In this document: one piece after another, positions 8,012 to 16,289 of the stretch
How positions within the stretch are numbered: the first letter of the stretch is position 1
Layout: every line of letters begins with the position of its first letter
Assembly (NCBI RefSeq): GCF_900107925.1
Contig: NZ_FNUJ01000005.1
Span: 744,001 to 808,000, forward strand
DNA from: Amycolatopsis pretoriensis
GTDB taxonomy: Bacteria > Actinomycetota > Actinomycetes > Mycobacteriales > Pseudonocardiaceae
Reading direction: 5' to 3'
Length of the DNA stretch: 64,000 bases
Notes under the pieces: model-generated
Database searches by the model: none
The model's input: only the letters and a program-made list of their open reading frames with translations
What the model was told of the DNA's origin: nothing
Position numbers and translations under genes: made by a program

Positions 8012-8220
8012 CCTGACCGCCTCCGTCATTCGGTCGATGCCGCTAGCTGCTCTGCTGTGGTGCCGATACTCCATTCGGTGCAACGGCGGTAACGTTAGAA
8101 GCGCGCCAATAGTTGTTCAAGCGATCCGGCCCGATTCAGCCGTTAGGCATCCCCCGGATGTGTGAGCTGGGATTTCGCCTCCGGTTGCCGACCCCGCGGT
8201 CTGCCTGGATATTGAGCCTC

Positions 8221-9165
8221 GTGGGAGCTGGGTCGGGCACCGAAGAACCCACCCTGCCGGTGGCCTCGGTCGCCCGCCGGCTCGGGGTCGCGCCGTCCAC
8301 CCTCCGAACCTGGGACCGCCGCTACGGGCTCGGCCCGAGCCGGCACACCGACGGCCGCCACCGCCGCTACGGCACCTCCGACATCGGCCGGCTCGAACTG
8401 ATGCAGCGCGCGCTGCTGAGCGGTGCGTCGACGGCCGAGGCGGCGCGCTACGCCCTGGAGCAGATACCGCGCTCGGGGCCGCCGCAGCCATCGGAGCCGT
8501 CGGAGCCCGCCGACGCAGCCGCGGCCGACGACGGCCTGGAGGTCCGCTCCCGCCTGGCCCGCCGGCTGAGCACGGCGGCACTGGCGATGGACGTCGGCGC
8601 GGTCCAGCGGATGCTCGCGGACACGATCGCCGAGCTGGGCGTCCTCCCGGCGTGGACGGGCGTGATCGAGCCGGTCCTGTCGGCCCTGGGGGCGCGCTGG
8701 CGCGGCGCGAGCGCGGGCGCGGAGGTCGAGTACCTGCTGGCGGAGTGCGTATTCGCGGCGCTGGTCCGCGCGACCCCGGTGCTGGACGAGCCGCGCAACA
8801 CGCGCCCGGTGCTGCTGGGCTGCGTCCCGGAGGAACGCGACAGCATGCCGATGTACGCGCTGGCGGCGTCCCTGGCCGGCCGGCGCATCGGGGCGCAGCT
8901 GTTCGGGGTCCCGCTGCCGGCGGAGGTGCTGGCGGTCGCGGTGCGCCGAAGCGCGCCGGCGGCGGTGGTCCTGTGGGCGCACCGGCGCGGGGTGGCGGAC
9001 ACGCGGCTGTTCGCGCGGGTGTCCCGGGGGAGGCAGCGGAGCCGGTTGTTCGCGTGCGGTCCGGGGTGGGACCCGGCGGGGCTGCCGGACCGGGTGGAGC
9101 TGCTGACGGACCTGCCGGGCGCGGCGGACCGCATCGAGCACGTCCTGGTCGGCGCGCTCCCGTAG
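8221..9165 (+). CDS. MerR-like regulator with degenerate cobalamin-binding-type domain
   Basis: About 314 residues. The N terminus carries a MerR-type winged helix (ASVARRLGVAPSTLRTWDRRYG, then TDGRHRRY), followed by helices STAEAARYALEQ. The C-terminal part (about 110-310) looks like the helical cap plus Rossmann fold of CarH/LitR light- or B12-responsive repressors: ERDSMPMYALAASLAGRRIGAQLFG resembles the E-x-H segment of that domain, but the B12-coordinating His is not visible. It may therefore sense another ligand or none. GTG at 8221 is the likely start; codons further upstream are possible. It is divergent from whiB3. Confidence 0.75.
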   Translation: MGAGSGTEEPTLPVASVARRLGVAPSTLRTWDRRYGLGPSRHTDGRHRRYGTSDIGRLELMQRALLSGASTAEAARYALEQIPRSGPPQPSEPSEPADAAAADDGLEVRSRLARRLSTAALAMDVGAVQRMLADTIAELGVLPAWTGVIEPVLSALGARWRGASAGAEVEYLLAECVFAALVRATPVLDEPRNTRPVLLGCVPEERDSMPMYALAASLAGRRIGAQLFGVPLPAEVLAVAVRRSAPAAVVLWAHRRGVADTRLFARVSRGRQRSRLFACGPGWDPAGLPDRVELLTDLPGAADRIEHVLVGALP

Positions 9166-9220
9166 CGAGCCCGGCCACTTCGATCATGTTTTTGTCGGTG
9201 GGACCCGCTACAAAGTACGG

Positions 9221-10081
9221 GTGCACGAACCCGCCCTCCGGGCCGCCGCGTTCGGGAGCGATCCGCTCCCGGATCCCGCCGTGCTGCGCGGTGGTGGCAG
9301 TGGCACCGGCAAGGAGCGCCTCCTCGCCGCCGTCGTGCTCGGCGCCCAGGGCCGGTACGCGGCCGCCGCCACCCTCCTGGACGGCCTCCGGCGCGAGAAA
9401 GACCCCGTCCTCGCCTCCCTGGCCGCCAGCACCCTCGGCGCCCACCGGCGGCAGCTGGGCGGCCACCGGCAGGCCCGTGCCTTCGACGGCGAGGCCTTCG
9501 CCAAGGTCGTCAGCGAGACGACCGAGCCCGACCCCGACGGCCTCGACGCCGCCGGCGCGCGGGCCGACGCCCTGCTCGGCCTGGCCGCCGACAACCTCGC
9601 CCTGGGGCGCCAGCGAGCCGCGCGCAGGCTGGCCGCCCGGGCCGCGGAGCAGCACGCTGGGTGGCGGGCCTGCGTCCGCGGGGGCTGGGTCGGCGCCGAG
9701 ATCGAGCTCGCCGCAGGTCAGGGCGCCGCCGCCGTGCCGCACGCCGAGCGGGCTTTCGAAACCGCCGTCGCGCGGGGTGCGCGGCGGCACGCGGTGAAAT
9801 CCGGGATTGTGCTGGCCGTCGCTCTGGGGGCGGCCGGGGGTCCCGATCACCGGAAGATTTCGGACGGTCTTGTCGGAAACGCAATGGCGACCGCCGAGGA
9901 ATGCGAACTGCTTTCACTTTTGTGGCCGGCCGCGCTCGTCATGGCCGATCTGCGCCCAGGACACGCCGAGGAGTATCGATTCAGAGTGGCAGAGGTGTTG
10001 CACGCAGTGTTACGAAGCGCAGATCCTTGCGGGAGGAGGATCGCGGGGGAATCGCCATGGGTCCCCGCCCCGGGTGGTTGA
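9221..10081 (+). CDS. Conserved hypothetical protein (Rv3415c-like), helical repeats
   Basis: 286-residue cytoplasmic protein without catalytic motifs. It is rich in Ala/Leu amphipathic helices arranged like TPR-type repeats (AAAATLLDGLRREKDPVLASLAAS, GLAADNLALGRQRAARRLAARAAEQ). Its place between whiB3 and the sigma-factor block is that of Rv3415c in M. tuberculosis, a conserved protein of similar size, so orthology is likely from synteny. GTG at 9221. The last 80 bases before the stop are less GC-rich than the rest. Function unknown. Confidence 0.72.
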   Translation: MHEPALRAAAFGSDPLPDPAVLRGGGSGTGKERLLAAVVLGAQGRYAAAATLLDGLRREKDPVLASLAASTLGAHRRQLGGHRQARAFDGEAFAKVVSETTEPDPDGLDAAGARADALLGLAADNLALGRQRAARRLAARAAEQHAGWRACVRGGWVGAEIELAAGQGAAAVPHAERAFETAVARGARRHAVKSGIVLAVALGAAGGPDHRKISDGLVGNAMATAEECELLSLLWPAALVMADLRPGHAEEYRFRVAEVLHAVLRSADPCGRRIAGESPWVPAPGG

Positions 10082-10212
10082 GCCGTCGGAATGGGGTGTT
10101 CCGGCATCCGGGCTAAGAAACTTCAAAAAAAGCCACCGGATCGTGTCAAGGTTCGGGCTAAAGCGTCCGATAGGGGAAGTGGAATGTCACCCGGCTGCAG
10201 GAAGGAAACCCC

Positions 10213-10809
10213 GTGACGACGGTCTTGATCTGCGACGACCGACGCAGTGTCCGTGAAGGGCTCACCCGAGTGATGTCCGCGGTCCCTGGGGTCAGTCGCA
10301 TCGACTGCGTAGCGCACGGTGACGAGCTGCTGGCCCGGTACTCCCGTCAGCCCGTCGACGTCGTGCTGGTCGGGACGCAACGCGCGGTCCCGACAGGTGT
10401 CGAAGCCACTCGACGGCTCGTCTCCGCGAACCCCCAGGCGAATGTCATCGTCTTCGGCGCCCCGGACGACGCGGGCAGCATCGCCGCCGCGATCGCCGGC
10501 GGTGCCCGCGGCTACCTCCGCTGGGACGCGTCCCGGCCGGAGCTGGTCGCCGCGCTGGCCCACACCCTGGCGAGCACCTCGGTGCCCGCGCCCCGTCAGC
10601 CGTCCGACCCGGGCGTCCAGCTGACCGAGCGCGAGCTTCAGGTGCTCCGCGGGATGAGCCAGGGCAAGAGCAACGGCCAGATCGGCCGCGAGCTCTACCT
10701 GTCCGAGGACACGGTGAAGACCCATGCCCGGCGGTTGTTCCGGAAGCTCGGCGTGCGCGACCGCGCGCAGGCCGTGGCCCACGGCTTCCGCCGCGGCCTG
10801 GTCAGCTGA
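10213..10809 (+). CDS. bldM: BldM-type LuxR-family regulator with degenerate receiver domain
   Basis: 198-residue regulator: receiver-like domain (1-125) and LuxR/NarL-type HTH (about 137-198, TERELQVLRGMSQGKSNGQIGRELYLSEDTVKTHARRLF split over helices). It closely resembles Streptomyces BldM, an atypical regulator of aerial-hyphae and sporulation genes, and lies between the whiB and sigma genes as in Streptomyces. The acidic pair Asp8-Asp9 remains, but the phospho-acceptor position is Gly54 (VVLVGTQ), and the conserved Lys is Arg (GYLRWDAS). It therefore cannot be phosphorylated in the usual way. GTG start at 10213 with a GGAAGGAAA site. Confidence 0.88.
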   Translation: MTTVLICDDRRSVREGLTRVMSAVPGVSRIDCVAHGDELLARYSRQPVDVVLVGTQRAVPTGVEATRRLVSANPQANVIVFGAPDDAGSIAAAIAGGARGYLRWDASRPELVAALAHTLASTSVPAPRQPSDPGVQLTERELQVLRGMSQGKSNGQIGRELYLSEDTVKTHARRLFRKLGVRDRAQAVAHGFRRGLVS

Positions 10810-10854
10810 CCCGTCGCTCTCCCCGTTCCTGACACGGCCGGTTTACAGGTGACG

Positions 10855-10884
10855 ACGGGCCAGGGCGAATCCGCCCTGGCCCGT
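10855..10884 (+). terminator. Hairpin after bldM without U-tract
   Basis: A perfect 13-bp stem (ACGGGCCAGGGCG and complement) with loop AATC lies 46 bases after the bldM stop. There is no T-run after it; such hairpins are common factor-independent terminators in actinobacteria, but activity is unproven. Confidence 0.6.
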
Positions 10885-11197
10885 ACCTGTGTGGTCCCCA
10901 TCACACTCCGGCGCCCACTCGGGCAGCCCCCGGGACGGCATCCCGTCCCGGCACCCGTCCCTCCGACGGATCTCGTACCCGTGACGCCGCTCGCTCGTTG
11001 AATCGGCGAAGAAGCACACGGGTCCGCACGACAATCCGTATTTCCGCGCCTCGCGGGGCCGCGGCACGCCCGGAAGCACCGCGCGCGCCGCTCCGCCGGG
11101 GGCCGCGGGTACGGTAGCGGTCTCCGGTACGCGGTGGAGGCGACCACGGGCCGGGTTCTTTGCACACCTACGCGTAACACTGGGACTGTTGTCTGCG
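10885..11197. other. Intergenic region upstream of the sigma-factor gene
   Basis: About 310 bases with no convincing gene. A short open frame on the minus strand (down to 10843) has no recognisable motif and atypical composition for this genome. The last 40 bases (GCGTAAC at 11172-11178) before the sigma-factor start are the probable promoter of the sigma/anti-sigma operon; an autoregulated promoter would be expected. Confidence 0.4.
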
Positions 11198-11770
11198 ATG
11201 GCCAATGTGGGGGATGGACTGGATGAACCGGTCGCCGCTGCTGTCGAGGGAGATCCCCAGGCAGTGGAGCGGCTGCTGGCTGCTATCCGTCCACTGGTAG
11301 TGCGGTATTGCCGCGCTCGGGTTGGCAGGCAGGAGCGATCGTTCGCTTCGGCGGACGACGTTGCGCAGGAGGTGTGTCTCGCGGTGCTAACGGCATTGCC
11401 CTCGTACCGCGACCAAGGCCGCCCTTTTCTGGCGTTCGTCTACGGGATCGCCCAGCACAAGGTGGCCGACGCGCACCGCGCGGCGGCGCGCAACCGGGCC
11501 GAACCGGTGGCCGAGATCCCCGACGAGGTCGAAGGCGGGGTCGGTCCCGAGCAGCGGGCGCTGCAAGGTGAGCTGAACGAGCGGATGTCCCAGTTGTTGC
11601 AGGTGCTGCCGGACAAGCAGCGGGAGATCGTGGTGTTGCGCGTGGTCGTCGGTCTGTCGGCGGAGGAGACCGCGGACGCGGTCGGCTCCACGCCCGGCGC
11701 CGTCCGCGTCGCCCAGCACCGCGCCCTCGCGCGGCTGAGAAAGGTCCTGGCCGCGGAGGAGGTGATCTGA
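11198..11770 (+). CDS. sigD: ECF RNA polymerase sigma factor, SigD/ShbA type
   Basis: About 190-residue extracytoplasmic-function sigma factor. Region 2 covers about 25-95 (SFASADDVAQEVCLAVLTALPSY; the DDVAQEV helix binds core polymerase) and region 4 about 125-185 (LPDKQREIVVLRVVVGLSAEETADAVG, STPGAVRVAQHRAL). Neighbours identify it: bldM upstream as for the Streptomyces factor now called ShbA, and a SigD-type anti-sigma factor immediately downstream as for M. tuberculosis SigD. ATG at 11198 is used; TTG at 11189 in frame is a possible start. The stop codon is directly followed by the anti-sigma start. Confidence 0.9.
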   Translation: MANVGDGLDEPVAAAVEGDPQAVERLLAAIRPLVVRYCRARVGRQERSFASADDVAQEVCLAVLTALPSYRDQGRPFLAFVYGIAQHKVADAHRAAARNRAEPVAEIPDEVEGGVGPEQRALQGELNERMSQLLQVLPDKQREIVVLRVVVGLSAEETADAVGSTPGAVRVAQHRALARLRKVLAAEEVI

Positions 11771-12706
11771 GTGACCGGTCACGAGAAGGGTTACGAGCCC
11801 GACGACGTGTTCGGTAGTGGCTTGTCGTCGTCGGAGGCGGAGTTCGCCGCCGACCTGTCGGCCGTACAGGCAGACGACGCGCTGCTCGACGCGCTGGGCG
11901 GGTCCGACCCGGCCCTGGCCGACGGCCTCGGCGACCAGGAGCTCAACGCGTTGCTGGTGGCGTGGCGAAGAGACATCGACAGCGAGCCATTGGCCGAGCT
12001 GGTCGACGTCGACACCGCAGTGCGGACCGTCACCACCGCGAGTCTCGCGAAGCAGCACGCCTCGAGCGGACGCCGCCGCAGGCTGCTCGTCCCGGTCGCC
12101 GTCGCCGCCGCCGTGCTGGCGATCGCGTTCACCGGCACCGGGCTGGCCGCGCGCTCCGCGCAACCGGGCGACACCCTCTGGGGCCTGGCGAAGGTCCTCT
12201 ACTCCGATCACACCCGCTCGGTCGAGGCCGCCGCGAACGCGAAGCTCGACCTCGAGAAGGCGAACCTGGCCATCGCGGGCGGCAACCTCGACGCCGCGCG
12301 CGAGGCCCTCGACGCGGCGCAGGCCGCGCTGTCGCAGGTCAGCGACGAAGACAACCGTGACCAGCTCATGGAGCAGCACCGGCAGCTCGCCGCGCAGCTG
12401 ACCAACCCGGAGGCGCCGGTCCAGGGCCCGACCCAGACCTCGTCGCCGCAGAAGCCGCCGGGCGTCACGGCGACGCAGATCCCGCCGGCCGGCTCGGCGA
12501 CGTCGATCCCGGGCAGCGGCAGCGGCACCACCAGCCTGCCGGGCACCGGGACGCCGACCCCGACGCCCCCGCCGCCGACCACGACCCCGCCGCCGCCGAC
12601 CACCGAGATCCCGCCGACCACGACGGCCGCGAGCGGCAATGACCCCGGCACGAACACCGGGCGCAGCGAGTCGTCCGTCGGCGGTCAGAGCGTCGAAGGG
12701 CAGTAG
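11771..12706 (+). CDS. rsdA: Membrane anti-sigma factor of the RsdA type
   Basis: 311-residue single-pass membrane protein that holds the co-encoded sigma factor inactive. The N-terminal cytoplasmic part includes the RsdA sigma-binding segment (DDALLDALGGSDPALADG and ELNALLVAWRRDIDSEP, about residues 36-75). One transmembrane helix lies about 103-125 (LLVPVAVAAAVLAIAF), followed by an extracytoplasmic helical portion and a Pro/Thr/Ser tail (about 215-311). GTG at 11771 directly abuts the sigma-factor stop. In M. tuberculosis RsdA is released by regulated proteolysis; whether that holds here is unknown. Confidence 0.88.
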   Translation: MTGHEKGYEPDDVFGSGLSSSEAEFAADLSAVQADDALLDALGGSDPALADGLGDQELNALLVAWRRDIDSEPLAELVDVDTAVRTVTTASLAKQHASSGRRRRLLVPVAVAAAVLAIAFTGTGLAARSAQPGDTLWGLAKVLYSDHTRSVEAAANAKLDLEKANLAIAGGNLDAAREALDAAQAALSQVSDEDNRDQLMEQHRQLAAQLTNPEAPVQGPTQTSSPQKPPGVTATQIPPAGSATSIPGSGSGTTSLPGTGTPTPTPPPPTTTPPPPTTEIPPTTTAASGNDPGTNTGRSESSVGGQSVEGQ

Positions 12707-12716
12707 GACCACAGCG

Positions 12717-12755
12717 AAAAGGCCCCTGGTGAGAAAACTCACCAGGGGCCTTTTT
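12717..12755. terminator. Bidirectional terminator after rsdA
   Basis: A 17-bp stem (AAAAGGCCCCTGGTGAG and complement, loop AAAA) ends in TTTTT at 12751-12755 and starts with AAAA. It separates the convergent anti-sigma gene and the DUF5319 gene and can serve both. Confidence 0.88.
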
Positions 12756-12774
12756 CACGGCTCTGTCAGTGGAG

Positions 12775-13161
12775 TCAGTAGGCGCTTTCGTTGGCCGTCA
12801 CGCCGTCGGCGAAGCCCCGGCAGTAGTCCCAGCTCACGTAGTCGCCGGGGTTCGGGTCGTAGGCCGGCTCGTGCGGGCGCATCCGCCCGTCGGCCAGCAG
12901 CTGCTCCAGGCTGGCCCGCAGCAGGTGCCAGTCGTGGTAGTGCGGTTCGTCGCACTCACCGCAGTCCACGACGATCCCGCGGACCCCGCGGGGCTCGAGG
13001 AGCGCCTGGTAGACGGCCAGATCGGAGAGGTCGGCCAGCAGCTCGGTGCGTTCGGAATCGCTGATCGGCTCGTCCAGCCGGTCCTCGGGGTCTCCGAAAG
13101 CGCGGGCCGGGTCGTCCGGGTCGTCCGCGAACGGGTCTGGAGGCAGGACATCGTGCGCCAC
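12775..13161 (-). CDS. DUF5319 family protein (Rv3412-like)
   Basis: About 128-residue acidic cytoplasmic protein. Typical segments are VLPPDPFADDPDDPA at the N terminus, then VVDCGECDEPHYHDWHLL and a C-terminal YVSWDYCRGFADG. The CGEC and HYHDWH cluster could bind a metal, but no function is known. It is divergent from guaB, the arrangement seen for Rv3412 in M. tuberculosis. GTG at 13161 is chosen because family members begin close to the PPDPFADDP motif; a start at 13203 would add 14 residues. Confidence 0.82.
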   Translation of the reverse strand: MAHDVLPPDPFADDPDDPARAFGDPEDRLDEPISDSERTELLADLSDLAVYQALLEPRGVRGIVVDCGECDEPHYHDWHLLRASLEQLLADGRMRPHEPAYDPNPGDYVSWDYCRGFADGVTANESAY

Positions 13162-13298
13162 GGCCTGCACGGTACCGGGCGGCCCCGGCGGCTCGCCCAC
13201 CACCCGGGGCGGGGGCGGGCGCCGGATATCATGAGGGGAAGGCTCCGAGTCGCCACAGCGACACGCTCATCCCGCGCCAGGAAGGCCCTTCACCCGCT

Positions 13299-14810
13299 AT
13301 GACCAGCGACGGCATCACCGCCCCCGTTCCGGCCAAGTTCGCCATGCTCGGCCTGACTTTCGACGACGTGCTGCTGCTGCCCGCGGAATCGGACGTGGTC
13401 CCCAGCGCGGTCGACACCAGCGCCCGGCTGACCCGCAACATCACCCTCGGCATCCCGCTGGTGTCCGCCGCGATGGACACCGTCACCGAGGCGCGGATGG
13501 CGATCGCCATGGCCCGCCAGGGCGGCATCGGCGTCCTCCAGCGCAACCTGCCGATCGACGAGCAGGCGGCCGCCGTCGAGGTGGTCAAGCGCTCCGAGGC
13601 CGGCATGGTCACCGACCCGGTCACCTGCGCGCCCGACGCCACCCTGGCCGAGGTCGACGCGCTGTGCGCGAAGTTCCGCATCTCCGGGGTGCCGGTCACC
13701 GACGCGTCCGGCGCGCTGGTGGGCATCATCACCAACCGCGACATGCGGTTCGAGGTCGACCACAGCCGCCCGGTCTCCGAGGTCATGACGAAGGCACCGC
13801 TGATCACCGCGCAGGTCGGCGTCTCGGCGGACGCTGCGCTGGGCCTGCTGCGCCGCCACAAGATCGAGAAGCTGCCGATCGTGGACGGCGCGGGCAAGCT
13901 GCGCGGCCTGATCACCGTCAAGGACTTCGTGAAGACCGAGCAGTACCCGCGGGCGACCAAGGACCCGGACGGCCGCCTCATCGTCGGTGCCGCGGTCGGC
14001 GTCGGCGTGGACGGCCACAAGCGCGCGATGGCGCTGGCCGACGCGGGCGTCGACGTGCTGATGGTCGACACGGCGCACGGCCACTCCCGCGCGGTCGTCG
14101 ACACGGTCTCGCTGCTGAAGAAGGAGCTCGGCGACGCGGTCGACATCGTCGGCGGCAACGTCGCGACGCGCGCGGGCGCGCAGGCGCTGGTCGACGCGGG
14201 TGCGGACGGCGTCAAGGTCGGTGTCGGCCCGGGCTCGATCTGCACGACCCGCGTGGTCGCCGGCGTCGGCGTGCCGCAGATCTCGGCGATCTACGAAGCC
14301 GACCAGGCGTGTCGGCCGGCCGGCATCCCGGTGATCGGCGACGGCGGCATCCAGTACTCGGGTGACATCGCGAAGGCCATCGCGGCCGGCGCGTCCACCG
14401 TGATGCTGGGCAGCCTGCTGGCCGGCACGGCGGAGGCTCCCGGTGACCTGATCCTGGTCAACGGGAAGCAGTTCAAGACCTACCGCGGCATGGGCTCGCT
14501 GGGCGCGATGCAGTCGCGGGGCGAGGCCAAGTCGTACTCGAAGGACCGCTACGCCCAGGACGACGTGCTGTCGGACGACAAGCTGGTGCCGGAGGGCATC
14601 GAGGGCCGGATCCCGTTCCGCGGACCGCTCGCCAACGTCGTGCACCAGCTGGTCGGCGGCCTTCGTTCGGGCATGGGCTTCACCGGCTCGGAGACGATCC
14701 CGCAGCTGCAGGAGGCCCAGCTGGTCCGGATCACCGCGGCCGGGCTCAAGGAGAGCCACCCGCACGACATCACGATGACCGTCGAGGCGCCCAACTACAC
14801 CACCCGCTAG
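13299..14810 (+). CDS. guaB: IMP dehydrogenase with CBS domains
   Basis: 503-residue NAD-dependent enzyme converting IMP to XMP, the committed step to GMP. The TIM barrel is interrupted by two CBS domains (about residues 105-225: MVTDPVTCAPDATLAEV and VMTKAPLITAQVGVS). The catalytic loop GPGSICTTR has nucleophile Cys315; the flap contains YRGMGSLGAM. ATG with an AGGAAGG site upstream. The segment KEYSKDRY-like SYSKDRYAQDD follows the flap. It corresponds to essential GuaB2 of M. tuberculosis. In that genome guaB3 follows directly; here a 1.5-kb insertion intervenes. Confidence 0.97.
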   Translation: MTSDGITAPVPAKFAMLGLTFDDVLLLPAESDVVPSAVDTSARLTRNITLGIPLVSAAMDTVTEARMAIAMARQGGIGVLQRNLPIDEQAAAVEVVKRSEAGMVTDPVTCAPDATLAEVDALCAKFRISGVPVTDASGALVGIITNRDMRFEVDHSRPVSEVMTKAPLITAQVGVSADAALGLLRRHKIEKLPIVDGAGKLRGLITVKDFVKTEQYPRATKDPDGRLIVGAAVGVGVDGHKRAMALADAGVDVLMVDTAHGHSRAVVDTVSLLKKELGDAVDIVGGNVATRAGAQALVDAGADGVKVGVGPGSICTTRVVAGVGVPQISAIYEADQACRPAGIPVIGDGGIQYSGDIAKAIAAGASTVMLGSLLAGTAEAPGDLILVNGKQFKTYRGMGSLGAMQSRGEAKSYSKDRYAQDDVLSDDKLVPEGIEGRIPFRGPLANVVHQLVGGLRSGMGFTGSETIPQLQEAQLVRITAAGLKESHPHDITMTVEAPNYTTR

Positions 14811-14884
14811 CTCCGGTGCCGGACCGTCGAGGCGCCCACTGCGACATGACCCGGTAGTCCGCCCCTTCGGTCGTTCCGGACCCT

Positions 14885-14915
14885 GGTCATGGGCCGCGAA
14901 GCTCGGCCCATGACC
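14885..14915 (+). terminator. Hairpin downstream of guaB
   Basis: A perfect 12-bp stem (GGTCATGGGCCG and complement) with a seven-base loop lies 75 bases after the guaB stop. It has no T-tract. It may end guaB transcription, or may be unrelated secondary structure. Confidence 0.5.
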
Positions 14916-15124
14916 AGGATTTCCCGAAGGACGATGGTGGCCGCGTCGGCGGACTCAGCCCCTCCGCCGGCCCAAGCGCAGTCGCCCCGGTGAGCTGTGG
15001 AAGCGCACCGTTCGGCGACCGGGACGCCGAACGGGAGATCGAAGGCCTGCGCGCCGGCTACGAAAAGCAGTTCCAGCAGGAGTCGGTACTGCGTTCGGAC
15101 TCCGTGGAGAAGGTCTCCTTCTGA
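14910..15124 (+). pseudogene. Probable decayed remnant of a DUF3574-like secreted protein gene
   Basis: No complete gene is present, but two short coding-like pieces lie in different frames. From ATG at 14910 the frame reads MTRISRRTMVAASA, like the start of a twin-arginine signal peptide, and ends at a TGA at 14991-14993. From about 14990 another frame reads to TGA at 15122-15124 and ends GYEKQFQQESVLRSDSVEK plus VSF, very similar to the C-terminal signature of DUF3574 proteins (FxQESVLRVDS...VSF). The expected central 80-100 residues are missing. The C-terminal piece is the stronger evidence; the N-terminal piece overlaps a hairpin and could be chance. Confidence 0.5.
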
Positions 15125-15198
15125 GTTCTCGTGACCTAGCGTGCTTACGGTAATCGGTCTATCGCCTTGCGTACCCGTCGTGGTGTGCACTGAAGGGC

Positions 15199-15726
15199 AT
15201 GACGGTCGGCCGCTTCACGCAAGTGCTGCGCAAGGTCTTCTTCACGGCCGTCGCGCTCGTGTCGCTGTTCCTCGGTGGCGTCGTCTGCCTCATGTGCCAG
15301 GTGCTGGCCGGCCGCGACGCGCCCACCTACCGCACCGAAGGGCACGTCGTGTCCCACGAGCGGGGCGCGCTCCCGGTCGGCGGCGACGGGGGCGAGGTCA
15401 GCCACACGATCGCGGTCGACGCGGGCAACCGGCGCTACCGCGTCACGGCCCTCGACCCGGGCCTCGACCTGCCCGTCGGGCTGCCGGTGGCCCTCGACGT
15501 GTCGCGGGCGGACGGCAGCATCGCCTACCTGCACGCCGGCGGCGCCGTGATCGACCTGCGGGCCGGCGTGGTGCGGCCGGTGCTGCTGATCTGCGCCGCC
15601 CTGCTCGCGCTGGGCGCGGTGTACTTCGGCGCGGTCCGGCTGCACGTCTACCCACCGGTCGCGACCTGGCTGGCCCTCGCCCTGGGGGCGTTGCTGGCGC
15701 CGGTCGCCGTCTTCGTGCGGGTGTGA
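15199..15726 (+). CDS. Hypothetical membrane protein, three transmembrane helices
   Basis: 175-residue protein of unknown function. One helix is near the N terminus (about 12-36, VFFTAVALVSLFLGGVVCLM) and two are at the C terminus (about 125-172). Between them is a soluble domain of about 85 residues with beta-strand character (YRTEGHVVSHERG, YRVTALDPGLDLPVGLPVALDV). The next gene encodes a similar protein with the same order of elements, so the two look like diverged duplicates. ATG at 15199, with only a weak upstream purine stretch. Neither is found in the mycobacterial guaB-guaB3 interval as I know it. Confidence 0.7.
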   Translation: MTVGRFTQVLRKVFFTAVALVSLFLGGVVCLMCQVLAGRDAPTYRTEGHVVSHERGALPVGGDGGEVSHTIAVDAGNRRYRVTALDPGLDLPVGLPVALDVSRADGSIAYLHAGGAVIDLRAGVVRPVLLICAALLALGAVYFGAVRLHVYPPVATWLALALGALLAPVAVFVRV

Positions 15727-15727
15727 C

Positions 15728-16213
15728 GTGTCCGGGAGGCTCGTCGCTTCCGCGGTGAGCTCGGCTCTCGCCGGAGCCGCGCTGGCCTTCGGGACGTTCG
15801 GGGTCCTCGACGCGGGCGGACCGGCCGAGCGGGAAGAAGCCACCGTCGAGACCCGGGGCCAGCACGACTCGAGTTCGACGGGTCACCAGTACGACCTCGT
15901 CCTCCGCACGGCGTCCGGTGAGCGCTTCGAGGTCAGCTCCGCCGACGCGAGCCTCGACCTGGAACCGGGATCGCCGGTTCGGCTGGAGGTGTCCGAGGTC
16001 GGGCACTCGGCCCAGGCCGTGGAGACCGCCGGCCACCGGGTGGAGACCGGGAATTCGCCCGTCGGCCTCGGCATCGTCGCGGTGGTGATCGCGGCCATGG
16101 CGCTCCTCTTCACGCTGATCTGTGCCGGGGGAGCGGACCGGCCCGCACCGGCCGCCTTGACCGCGACGGCGGGGTTCCTGGCGGGCGCACTGCCCGTGTT
16201 ACTGCTGTTCTAA
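15728..16213 (+). CDS. Hypothetical membrane protein, paralogue-like partner of the preceding gene
   Basis: 161-residue protein: an N-terminal hydrophobic segment (about 5-27), a soluble domain with YDLVLRTASGERFEVSSADA and LDLEPGSPVRLEV, and two C-terminal helices (about 112-132 and 142-160). The phrase SLDLEPGSPVRLEV parallels LDLPVGLPVALDV of the preceding protein. GTG at 15728 begins one base after the upstream stop codon, so the two are co-transcribed and probably form a complex. Function not recognised. Confidence 0.7.
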   Translation: MSGRLVASAVSSALAGAALAFGTFGVLDAGGPAEREEATVETRGQHDSSSTGHQYDLVLRTASGERFEVSSADASLDLEPGSPVRLEVSEVGHSAQAVETAGHRVETGNSPVGLGIVAVVIAAMALLFTLICAGGADRPAPAALTATAGFLAGALPVLLLF

Positions 16214-16289
16214 CCCCCGTGCGCGAGTCACCCACGCGGACTAGCGACAATGGGGCACGGCAGATTGTCGTCGTCGGAGGAGGCTTCAC

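Noticed and set aside
10843..11205. Minus-strand frame between bldM and the sigma-factor gene
   Set aside because: No conserved motif, no ribosome-binding site, and it covers the sigma-factor promoter and the hairpin after bldM.
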